Of a stretch of 64,000 nucleotides of DNA, positions 48,638 to 61,626 are shown one piece after another (within the stretch, counting starts at the first letter, position 1; the number at the start of each line of letters is the position of its first letter). The stretch covers positions 872,501-936,500 of the forward strand of contig JAWNZC010000346.1 in assembly GCA_035771165.1 (NCBI GenBank), written 5' to 3'. This DNA is from Paragorgia papillata (Eukaryota; Cnidaria; Anthozoa; Scleralcyonacea; Coralliidae). A model generated the notes under the pieces. The model was not told the DNA's origin. It worked only from the letters and a program-made list of their open reading frames with translations, and did no database searches. Position numbers and translations under genes: made by a program.

Positions 48638-51600
48638 TAATACATACTAGTATTTAAACTTCGTTAACTAAAATCTCAGTAACAAACTGCCTATACAACC
48701 AATCTACTTTTATATTACCTTGATAGCCTTCTGTAAGTTGACAAGTGTAGAGCGAACTACGGTTGTAAGTCTGTTAAATCGAATGAGTTCCTGACGCAGT
48801 ACTGTGTTCATGGACTCAGTATAAAGAACTGGGTACTTCTCAATGACTTCTTCAAGATTGAAGGGGGGTGGGAACTTTGATAGGATATCAGCGGCAAGTT
48901 CTTCCATGATCTCTCCGGATGATTTACCACCTCCCCCTGATTGACGAGGCAACGTTAACAAGATGGAGTCAAATAACTAGAAAATAGACACACAAAAATA
49001 TAGAACAAAAGAACGAAACGCTGTAGGTAATTCATGCATGGTGGTCCCACAAACGAGGTACATGAACACATTGACAAAATTTGTAAAAGTGCCGTCTGAA
49101 ACCTTATACGAATGCTGACACCCTAAACGTAGACACTGCACTAGACTAGAGATTTATAGACTGTAGTCCTACTTTACTCTGTCTAGTCAATTACAAAAAT
49201 TGAAAAATAGAGCAGCTAGAGTTGTTACAAAGTCCTCCTATGATGTACGGTCTCACTCTCTTCGTCTGGGATGACTTAGAAACGAGACGAAAAAACAACG
49301 TATTGTCACTATGATATACAAGGTTCATCATGGAATGTGCCCGTCTTATATGACAGACATGTTTACAAAAAGTTCTCAAACTACTAGATACCGTTTAAGG
49401 CATAGAGATCATATAAATACTAGAGGGGGCATCCTATCTTAATTTCAGCCAACCGCGGGTAACCAATTGAACGCCGCCATCTTGGATTTTTTTGGAGGCA
49501 AACATTAGGCGCGTTGGTTGGCAAAGGACTGGGTCTAGTACATTTGCCAACCAATTGACTGAAATATCATAGGTAATGGCGGCTGCCATGTGGTTACCAA
49601 ATGTTCCCGCCAATGCCCCCTCTAGTATTTATATGATCTCTATTAGTAAATTTTTACTGATGACACAGAGTGCCCAATATACCTCATTTGTTTCTTTCTG
49701 GTCCTTGGTGATATCAGCGTTTTCGTGAAGACCAAATACTTCTGGATGTGGATTGAGAGGCAGTGATCTGACATATTCCAAATAACTTTCGTAAGGACCA
49801 TGAGAAGGACAATAGTAGGTGCCACTGAGGGAAAATCTAAATAAATAGAAGAACGGAATCATTAACAATTTTAAAAACAAAATTGTTACTCTATGCTTAT
49901 ACTGGATTGACTACGAGGAAGGAAGAAATGAAGAAGGAATAAATTTAAGATAAAGAAAGGGAAGGAAAAAGAAAGGAGGGAAGGAAGGAGGGAAGGAAGG
50001 AGGGAAGGAGGGAAGGAGGGAAGGAAGGAAGGATGGAAGGAAGGAAGGAAGGAAGGAAGGAAGGAAGGAAGGAAGGAAGGAAGGAAGGAAGGAAGGAAGG
50101 AAGGAAGGAAGGAAGCAGGAAGGAAGGAAGGAAGGAAGGAAGGAAGGAAGGAAGGAAGGAAGGAAGGAAGGAAGGAAGGAAGGAAGGAGGGAAGGAAGGA
50201 AGGAAGGAAGGAAGGAAGGAAGGAAGGAAGGAAGGAAGGAAGGAAGGAAGGAAGGAAGGAAGGAAGGAAGGAAGGAAGGAAGGAAGGAAGGAAGGAAGGA
50301 AGGAAGGAAGGAAGGAAGGAAGGAAGGAAGGAAGGAAGGAAGGAAGGAAGGAAGGAAAGGAAGGAAGGAAGGAAGGAAGAAAGGAAGAAAGGAAGGAGGG
50401 AAGGAAGGAAGGAAGGAAGGAAGGAAGGAAGGAAGGAAGGAAGGAAGGAAGGAAGGAAGGAAGGAAGGAAGGAAGGGAAGACGTTACTAAAAAAGATGCC
50501 CAACACGCAATTACTTGTGATGCTCATTTTCAATAATATCCTCGCAAACAAATATTGACAGTAAATTAAGCAGAAGGCGTCGGTCTTTGTCGTCGGTAAC
50601 TCGTCCTCCGTAATTACATTCACCAAATAAATAAACAAGAGCATCCAAAGGGGGTTGTTGGTAGTCATTCAAGAACATCTGTATGAATTACAGAAAGTAA
50701 GCAAACTACGTTTAACACAACAACGTAAGATATGAATAGTATGGTATGATATTGTATTTTATGGTATTGCGCAGTTGAGCTTGGTCTGGTGTGGTTTGGC
50801 GAGGTATAGTGTGACGGTGACGTATAGTGTGGTGTAGTGTGGTATGGTGTTGTATGGTATGGTATGGTATGGTATGGTATAGTGTGTCATGGTGTGGTCT
50901 AGTGAGGTATAGTGTGATGGTGAGGTATAGTGTGGTATGGTGTTGTATGGTATGGTATGGTATGATGTGTTCTAGTGAGGTATAGTGTGATGGTGTGGTA
51001 TGGTATGTTATGGTGTGGTCTGGCGAGGTATATTGTGATGGTGAGGTTAGTGCGGTATGGTATGGTATGATGTGGTTTGGTGTGAAGTAGTCAAGTGTGA
51101 AGTGGTATGATATGGTATAGTCTGGTCTGGTATGGTATGGTATGTCTGCTCTGGCCTGGTATGTTATCGCCTGGTATGGTATGGTATGGTATGGTATGGT
51201 ATGGTATGGCCTGGTATGGTATGGTAAGGTAAGGTAAGATAATGTAAAGCTAGACTAGGTGATAAGATAAAGAGCTAAGGCAAGCTTTACCTGAAGCTGT
51301 CTCATACTGATGCGGAGATCTGACTCATTAAACTCGTATGGAATATTCCAACCCAGTGGACCAAACTTTCGCCTCTCCTGGACCAAAGCATGGAAACAAC
51401 ACAAACCAAAGAGAAGTTGGCGCCATGGAATAGGCTACAAGAAAATAAGATTGCTTAAGTAATATATCCAGATCTTTAGTCTTAGTCTCGACAATACACA
51501 CCTTGTTACAGCCTTCAAAGAACGAGGGGTCTGAAATTGGATCATTGAGATAAGACCGAAGAATGTTGGCCCTTAATCCTTTCGGAGGTTCGTTGGTCAT

Positions 51601-54600
51601 TTTAACACCTGGAAAATGAAGTCATTAAAAATATTTATATACAACCAGAAACGAAAAAACCCAAATTGCAACCAAAAGCAACCAATAGCAATAAATAGCA
51701 ATCAATAGCAACCAAAAGCAATAAACAGCAATCAATAGCGACCAAAAGCAACCAATAACAACCAAAAGCAACCAATAGCAACCAAAAGCAACCAAAAGCA
51801 ACCAAAAGCTACCAATAGCAACCAAAAGGAACCAATAGCAACCAAAAGCAACCAAAAGCAACAAATAGCAACCAAAAGCAACCAAGAACAACCAATAACA
51901 ACCAATAGCAATAAATAGCAATCAATAGCAATCAATAGCAACCAAACAACACCACCAACAACAACCACAAAGAACAACGACAATAGGGACCACGCCAGAA
52001 CTAAAAATACTACCACCACCAACTACAACGACGCAAACAGCAAAAGCTAAATAGCAGCACAACGACAGTTATTTCAGGTATATCCTTTAATTACGTTCCA
52101 AACAACATAAGACATTACTAACCATTCTGTAGTATAGAAACAGGAAAATCAGGTGATGGATAACTAGTAAGCCATAACCGAAAGTCTTTATGCGTGGCTT
52201 CAGGAACGATGGTCTCCTCACAGATCTTCTCTAATCTTGGCATCCAACTTGTAGCCAAATGACAGTTCTGTAACACCACCCAAGTACCTTTAGCCAGGGC
52301 GTCTTCGATCATGCGGGACGCAATTGGGCCCTAAAGCAAACCACGAGCAAACATAAGAAAACGTTTGGAATTATGTGACTTATTAAACACCTGCAAGGCC
52401 AATATTCCCAACGGTGACGTATATTCGTCCGTCCATATGCTCATCATTCACTCGCTCGTTTATTAACCTGTTCGTTTGTTCATTCATTCACTTATTCATT
52501 GACTCGCTTGGGCACTCGGTCGCTCGATCGACCGTTCGTTCGTCCGTTCGTCCGTCCGTCCGTCCGTCCTTCCGTCAGTTCGTTCCATTTTTCGCTCGTT
52601 CTCTCAGTTCGTTCATTTAACGTTATTCCTAGACCGCAGTTTAACAAACATAGTTTCAAAATACCGCAGGCATTATATAAAAAGAAGTAAAAACCAAAAC
52701 AAAACAAGTATGTTGCTTGCATACCTGTCCTTGTCCGAGTGAGATCGTCTGCGTTCTGTCACCGCCAAATCCTTCATCTTGGGCAAGTTTCAACAAGTAA
52801 GCCATTGGATCAGCGCCGGGAGATAAAATGAAGATCAAGGGTGCACAGCAGTGAGAGTCGCCGTAACTTAGTTCCAGGTTAAACGTCGGTGGTTCGATGT
52901 AAGTTCGACCCATGTTTTCAACAATAAAGTCCTAAACAAAATGAAATTAAAACAACTTCTTAGATTACAGTCTGGTGATTGTAGCACAAGCTTTTGCTGG
53001 TGATTCGTCACTTTACGTTCAAAATTCATTTTTTTATCTTAAAACGAATATAACACTGTATTAATTGCTTAATTGAAAACGTGATGAGCATATATACTTA
53101 TATAACAGGTATACCTGAGCGGCCGGAACAATTTTGTCAGGACGTAAACAGCGCAGAACAACAAGTCTAGAAATGGTATAAACACAAAGAGTATGTTATT
53201 AGTGTTTTGAGCTCGAAGTAAAGTTTTTTCGTTTGTTTTTTAACAAAGGGAGAGGGTGAGAGGGAGGGTGGGAAGGAGGGAAAGAGGGGAGGAGGAAAGG
53301 AGGGAAGGAGGGAGGAAGGGAAGGAGGGAAAGAGAGGAGGGAGGGAGGGAAAGAGAGAAGGAGGGAGGGTGGGAAGGAGGGAAGGAGGAAAGGAGGGAAT
53401 GAGGGAATGAGGGGAGGGGGGAAGGAGGGAAGGAGGGAAGGAGGGAAGGAGGGAAGGAGGGAAGGAGGGAAGGAGGGAAGGAGGGAAGGAGGGAAGGAGG
53501 GAAGGAGGGAAGGAGGGAAGGAGGGAAGGAGGGAAGGAGGGAAGGAGGGAAGGAGGGAAGGGGGAAGGGGGAAGGAGGGAAAGAGGGAAGGAGGGCAGGA
53601 GGGAAGGAGGGAAGGAGGGAAGGAGGGAAGGAGGGAAGGAGGGAAGGAGGGAAGGAGGGAGGGAAGGAGGGAGGGAAGGAGGGAGGGAGGGATGGAGGGA
53701 AGGAGGGAGGGAAGGAAGGAGGGAAGGAAGGAGGGAGGGAGGGAAGAAAAGAGGAAGGGAGGTAAGGGAGGGAGCGAGCGAGGGAGGGAAAGAGAGAGGA
53801 AGGGACGAACGGATGGACAGACGGGCGGAGAGATGGAAAGACGGTAGGACTAACCTGTCTAATCCTGAAAAAGCATCCCAATTGCCTGGCATTTTAGCAG
53901 AATGCGGAGTAGCAGAATCATAGAATTCCTTCCAACCAGGATGGCCAAGATCTATCGAAAAAGAAACGAATTTTGGTCAAGTTTATGGTCGCTGAAACAA
54001 CTGAAATGCATAAGTGTCCATACGGTGCAGCTTTCTCAGACCAGACTATTAGGGAGCACGTGTTATAGTACCCGTGCTCGCTCTCGCGTGCCCCCCCCCC
54101 CTTCCCCCCACCGAGTTCAATGTTTGCCCTCACCATCTTTCAGTCCTTTGAGGTTTGCCAGGTCGGAAGCTCTTACAATCTCTGACCAAGATTTCTCTAT
54201 TAGCCAATCAGGACAAGGGTTGGGATAAGGATTTTCCAAAGCCACTCCACCAGTGAGCAGAAAACGCCATACTTGATCATCAATCTTGTTTCTAAAAATG
54301 CAAAAACAAATAACAATTACATACAAGAGGGTACTCAGACCCCGTTTACACGATGCAGGTACAATTTGAAAACGGAACAAAATCATGCCGCTTAGGCCTT
54401 GCGTTTACACGATACCGGCACAAAAATGACATGAAAACGGCACAAAATGAAGACGGGTTCCTTGACGGCATGAAATGAAAACGGCACACTAACCGGTATC
54501 GTGTATTCGTGTAAACGCCCGTGCCGTAACAGTTTGGCGACGGTAATCACGATATATACGACCACAGTATTCAGGTCAGCAGTATTCACAAAGTCTTCTC

Positions 54601-56568
54601 AATTCTCATTGGAAGAGAATAGTCAAATGCTAATCCGTCATTATATTATACCGGCACCGTGTAAACGCAAGAATTTTTGGCCTGTATTTACACACCGGCA
54701 TGATTTTGTTCCGTTTTCAAATTGTACCGGCATCGTGTAAACGGGGTCTCAGAAACAGCATATACCTCTGCCAGTAGATTATTAGAGATGTTTAAAACGA
54801 AAACGAGCCATATACACTAGCCCGGCAAGCCGGGATGAGTTTTGAATTGACGTGGATGATTTCAGGCCGAAATTCGCAATTATCCAGTAAATAAGGGCAA
54901 AGTTACGTTAGTTTTACTTCAGTTTTACTCTAATTAGTCTATTATTTCTTTGTAAGCCCATCGTTAATAAAAAGATTGTTATAGTCTTAGCTAACCCACG
55001 AAAGCGTCTTCACGAAGACTAATTCATTTATTGAATCTTCGCTATGATCACGAAACACACGAACAACGTTTTGATGTTGTATTTCAGTTCCTTTCAGCAC
55101 TATTTATTTGCACAGTCAAGTAAACGAACGCGTATCGAAGCGAGTTCAACAGTTTTTCAGCCCAGTTTGCCGGGATAAAAACGATTACATGGACATTTAC
55201 ATCCCGGGATCCCGGCAAACCGAGCTATCCCGCTTGCCATGCAATCGAAATGTTAAAAAACATGCGTTTTATATATAAAGCGGGCTGGCCCGGTTAACCG
55301 GACTATGTAATCGCCCCCTAAATCTAGAACTTACTGTCCTTGCATGATGCCAACAGTCAAAACAAAGGAAAACAGGAGTTTATCTTTCTCGAACAACGAA
55401 CGACAGACGTTGGTGTAAATACTTTCGGTGAAGTGATCGTTCAAATAACCGATACGTTCTTTAAGCACTGAAGATCGTTTACTTTTATTGATGGACTAAA
55501 AAATAAATCAGTAAGAAAAATAAGCGCCATCAAAATAAATTTCGCTGGGGTCCACTGGTCTTCTATACACATAGAAAAAACACAACATGGTTAAGAGAGT
55601 GTGAAAAAGTAGAGTGGCGCGTAGACAGTGTTTTGAACAAAGCAAAGTGAAAAGATGGTAAGCTACCGAGATATTTAGTAACAAAAAACTGACGTTTCGA
55701 GCAGAGCCCTAATTCATCAGAGTAATCCTTCGCTCGCATTGTTTATCTTTTTACTCTGTCTAACATCTTACCCTGGGTACCAGAGGCTCTGAGTTTGTGT
55801 TTGGGAGAGCCTCTGGTCTCGCGAGCTTCAAATCTCACTTTGGCGAGTTCAATATCTGAACTCGGTTTTTGATTGGCCTAAATTTCTGAAAGCGTTACTA
55901 TTGGTTAATCAAAGCAAGTCACGCGTGACCGTGAGTAATTAAAAATATTAAAAACTTAAACCATACACCTCTGAGTCTCGGATTGCCGTTTCAGATCACT
56001 GAAATACCAGAGCGAAAGTCTAGTTTTTGTGAACAGAGGAAGTCCGATAATTATTCTTTCCACAGTGAGTTGGAATTGTGATAAAATCCACAGTTTCCTT
56101 ATCGAAAACGAAGTAACGAACGAGTGTGCCAGACAGCGTGCTTTACTTCCTGTCGAGGACTTTGAACAATCGTAACATAGCAACGTGCGTTTCAAATTTC
56201 ACTCAACCGTGACAATAATCAACAGGAAGTAACTCACCAAAGTGAGATTAAACAAATATAGTTTTCTTAATTCCCTTTCCCCTTTCTTTCACGTCAGTTT
56301 ATTGTCTATCTCAGAAGATATCATTCCTCACCTGAAGATAGAGATTAATAAACCAGGTCAACGAGTACTGGTACATCGGCTCGATATTCGCCAGCTCAGA
56401 GATGCAAAAAAATAAGATGGAAGAATGTTTTGCTACAGGTTGGTAACCATTTCGTGTCTCGTCGATCTCTTTTTCCGTTGCTGAGGCTATTTCCTAAAAA
56501 CACAACATGATCGTTTCCTCGTTTAGTGTAATTTACCAACCAACCAACCAACCAACCAACCAACCAAC

Positions 56569-56623
<55 letters not shown>

Positions 56624-59600
56624 CCAACCAACTAACCAACAATGCAACCATATAACCAACCAACCATGCAATTAACAAACAAACAAACAAACAAACAAAC
56701 AAACAAACAAACCATCTAGCCAACCAACTACCCAACCCATCCACCCACCCACCCACAGTCGAATAAGATACAAGGAAAAGGTCAGCGGTAGATAACCCAT
56801 ATTTCCACCATTAATTTACCATCGTTTGGACAAGATCAGTGTATTTCATCTATTACTTGTTACCTGTTCCGCCTGGATTTCCTCCGAGAGAGCTTTAGAG
56901 GAGGATAAAATGGTAATTGCTGTTTCATCTTCTAGAATATTACCCTGTAATAAAGGAGAATGAAAGACTCTTATCTCGATCCACTAACGAGAAGCTAATG
57001 TGAAGTGAATGTAAGAACGGTTTGTATCATGTCGCTTGCCCAAATGTAAAACTACCAAAGTGAAGCTGTATGGCTGTTGAAATTCAACAACATAACACTA
57101 GCTGTTAGGTAAAGAAGTAGAATTTCAAATGAAGTCGAATGAATGTTTATAACTATAGCTGTTAGTTACGGTGTGTTAGTACCCTTACCTCAGAAGATGA
57201 TAGAACTTGCAGTATCTTATCTTCAATCTCTTGAAGCTGACAAAAACATGAAGAAAAAAACATACGCCATGTATAAGCTGTAGACCCATGCAATAATACA
57301 ATAGAATAAATAAATAAAATAACTAGCTGAACCGGTCGTTCTAATTTTAATAGGAAGAACGGATTTTGGCAGTCCAAATCGTCAAAGTTATTTAACTTAT
57401 TATTACAAGTACCAGACAGGTACGAAAGATTAACTGAAAAGGGTAAATTTAATTAAATATCTATAGTACGTTTATCATATAGACAGTTAAATCCCAATTC
57501 AAAGCATTTTCGAACTTTATACAATCCCAGTCGGGTCAAGTAGAGTTTTCTCTACTTGTCCGGTATGGTTCGTCACTCGGAGTAACACCTTAATATTATT
57601 CTCCATCCAAGTTCACTGTCCCATAATAATCATTCGAAATTCAGAACATGCTTCTATAAAACACAGGGGTCATAAGAAAACGTTCATTATTCATGGCAGA
57701 GAAATAAGTTGAAGCGAAGAGAAAAATTTGACCCAATTCTTCAGACACTGCATTTTTATCCAGAAGTCTGTTTTATGGAAATGCTTAGAAGTTCGTTCCG
57801 AAGTTCGCAAGTTCATTTCGACGTTCGGATGTTTATTTTGAACGACGCATTTGATTGGCTAATAGCAACGAAGTAGCAAATCAAATGCGTGCTTCAAGAC
57901 AAACCTCTGAACTTCAGAACATTTCCGTCCAAAGTAACCTGAAACCGACTGTAACAACTTCTATAGACCTTTTTAATAAGTGCAGAGTACGTCATTTTCC
58001 GCACTTGACGTCATTTTCAGCCTTTTGAATTCTATTGAAAATATACAAAAGCTAAGACAATAAACGAAATTGAAAAAAATCCAAAAGGAGTGGGTGGGTG
58101 GTTGGGTCACTAAACAGCGCGCGTAAAACCAGTCTCAAGCTCAGACCACGCTGACAAGACTTTGATGAGCGCTGAGATAATCCCGACATATTATAATGAT
58201 TGACCACTGACCAAATATCTAATAATAGATAGCGCGCAAAACCAGTCAAGCTCAGACCACGCTGACAAGACTTTGATGAGCGCAAGTCAAGCTCAGACCA
58301 CGCTGACAAGACTTTGATGAGCGCAAGTCAAGCTCAGACCACGCTGACAAGACTTTGATGAGCGCAAGTCAAGCTCAGACCACGCTGACAAGACTTTGAT
58401 GAGCGCTGAGATAATCCCCACATGGTCATGAGTGACCGCTGACTAACATTGTCTCCTTTTTTACCTTGCCTAAATTACATTTAGCCACATAAAAACTGAA
58501 AAGAAATTGACGCCGAAGGGTGAAAATTATGCATTCTACACTTCTTAAAAGGGTCTATACAGTTTGTCATTCATTAAAAACCCCAATACCATCAAGTAAT
58601 TGCTACCATACTTGTTTCTTATTCGCTGCACTTTCCAGGATAAGTTGATTTTTCTTTTCCTCCAATTCCGGTTTCTCCTTCGCTGCTACAATTCCCAAAA
58701 GTTGGTCTTCGAGACCAAGAGGAGTGATCATGAAGTTCAACAAGGTTACCTAAAAATTACAAGCCAATTCAAATTCGGCAATTTAAGATGATGGCATACC
58801 AATGAATATTAAAAAAAAACCCAACATTATATAACTGAGCTCCTTATTCGGTCAATACGCAAAATTATGCACATGCAGGTTCGGCATTAGTTGCTCAGCG
58901 ATAGAGGTTCTAATAATAATAATAACATAATAACATTTATTTATACGGCGCAAATTCAACTTTAAGGTTTTCAAATGCGCCTTACAATAATTTATGACAT
59001 GGCCCAGTCGAAGGCATATTAAAGGCGCTCAGGCAGCCGCCATACGACACATATCGACCCACGAATTACAGATAAGCCATAGGTGTTGATTTTACGGAGG
59101 GAGGAAAACCGGAGAACCCGGTGAAAAACCCTCGGAGCACAGGAGAGATCAACTAAACTCTCCTCACATGAGTTCCAAGCTCGAGAACGGGGTTGTTCCC
59201 AGACGGTCACCCATCCAAGTACTAACCCCGTCTAACCGGGCTTAACTATTGGTGAGAGGTAGCGCCCTAACAGCACACGCCATCCAATATTTTCTACGAT
59301 GTACATCAACAGCACAATACGTTTTTTTCTTTCTCTGACTGGTAACGTTTTGGCGGGGAAATCGCTGAGTGAATTTCAACACAAAATTCTGTACGATAAC
59401 ATATTCAGGAACATCAATGTTGCTTCCTGCCTGATTCAACCAAAAACTGGCCCCTTATCGTTTTACTCCAGACGACTTTACTCGTCAAAGAAAGAACCCT
59501 CAGACAGCCTAGGCAGCAATGAGTTAAGTGATTGAACCCATTCCTACCTAAGCCGGCCAAAAACGACCCCTTTTTGTCTTATTTTATCTAACGCTAGACG

Positions 59601-61527
59601 ATTTTACTTGTCAAAGGGAGAACCCTCAGACATCCTAGGCAGTAATGGGATAAAGCTTTTTACAAAAAAGCATCACGAATAAATGCACCATGCACCCAAC
59701 GCATGCAGAAAAATTCGTCCCACTCCGGCAAGTATAGCAGGCTCGACTGGAACGTCACCTATAAAAGGCCGACTCCTTAATATTACCTTGACTGATATTT
59801 CCGGGAGATAATGAGGATTTCGTAACCTCGTTGTGATGTAAAAACGGAAGTCTTTTGAATACTCAATGCTGTTTTCACCAAGTCTGATGTACTATAAACA
59901 TAGAAAAAATAGCAAGTTAGTATATACTATTTTGCCACGCCATGCCATGCCACGTAACGTAATGTAATGTGATGATCGACGTAAGTTAAAATCCTATGCA
60001 TTATCACCCTTAACTATCGATATAATCGCTAAGATGACCACTCAAACATTTACACTTACCTCCACCCCTCCTTGTTTAAACGTTTGTTTCAATAACAAAG
60101 GCTCTAAGATGGGATCCAGATCCTCACCTACATTCTCCAATAACACAGGTGTCCCAAACTAAAACAAAGTTGACAAAGAACATAATATAATACAAGCAGA
60201 CAAAAAAAGGTGAGGGAGCTTGGGCGAGTGAGATGCAAGTCTCTCCCCAGATCTCGCGCGTCATCTCGCTTGCCCCAGTTCTCTAATTCTTCAACTTACT
60301 GTAATGCTGTTCTCTAAAGTTCGTACGTAATTGGCATCTGACAGTTTCACAACAGACAACTTGCTTTGCTTTTCCATGTTCTTAATCCATTTATTGGCTT
60401 GGCCTATGACAGAAAATATTCAGTTTGTTTATATCCTACGCACATGGCTACTTTTAACTCACGTCTCCCTTATAGCATACATAGATAAGCCCCTATTGTA
60501 TTTTGTTTTATCACGTTTAATTCTGGAAGAGAGCTCTGCTCGAAAGGTATTTTGTTCCTAAATGTTCCATTTCAGTTCACTTCACTTCACTTCACGTCAG
60601 TTCAGTTCACTTCACTTCACTTCACCTCACCTCACCTCGCCACACCTCGCCTCCCTTCGCTTCGCTTCACTTCACCTCGCCACATCTCCCTTCGCTTCGC
60701 TTCACTTCACTCCACTCCACTCCACTCCAGTCCACTTCACCGCCACACTTCGCCCCGTTTCGCTTCACTCCACTCCACTCCACTCCACTCCACTTCACTT
60801 CACCTCACCTCACTTCACTTCACCTCACTGCACTTCACCTCGCCACACCTTGCCCCGCTTCGCTTCACTCCACTCCACCTCTCTTCACCTCACTTCACTT
60901 CACCTCACCTCACATATATATCAGTGAGTGTACCTTGAGGATCAATCATGAGAGGCCATCTTCTAGAATTATCCACAATAATCCCATTATCTATAGAGAA
61001 AGAATCGACAGGAAGACCGGCTATCTGCCAAGCACGGATTTTCACAGGATCACCAAGAGTAGCGTTGACAGAGAAGGATTCCGAACATGGGATCTTCCTT
61101 TTCATACACAAAGCAATCCAGTCGCCGATACAGTCCTGGAAAAAGAGAAGTTAGGAACCAGTTAGTTTTAATGGTAAAAGATACGAGAGGCAGCGAAGAG
61201 GGGCAGCGATAAAAAGTACGACAAAAGTGGAGAAGCATATTTACGTTTCTAAAGTCGACTGTAAACGGGCCAAGATAAGCCACGACGGCAGAAGAAAGCA
61301 AAACATCACCAGTAACTTTGGAGTATCTACAGAATACAAAGAATGTAATTTAAGTATTAATATTAGTGACGGATGGACAGACCGACTGACCAAAAAAACA
61401 GACAGACAGACAGACAGGCAGGCAGACAGACAGGCGGGTAAACAAACAAACAAACAAACAAACAAACAAACAAACAAACAAACAAACAAACAAACAAACA
61501 AACAAACAAACAAACAAACAAACACAC

Positions 61528-61626
<99 letters not shown>

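Noticed and set aside
48082..48645. Cysteine-rich CLSVCLSV ORFs up to 187 aa
   Set aside because: Artefacts of (AAAC)n and (CAGA)n arrays; the same happens at 61227-61772.
50033..50536. 167-aa and 260-aa ORFs of KEGR or FLPS repeats on both strands
   Set aside because: They are read-through of a (GGAA)n array; a 4-bp unit repeats every 12 bases and keeps frames open. No splice or homology support.
53407..53847. 146-aa [13 protein letters not shown]
   Set aside because: Artefact of the GGGAAGGA array in a dynein intron.
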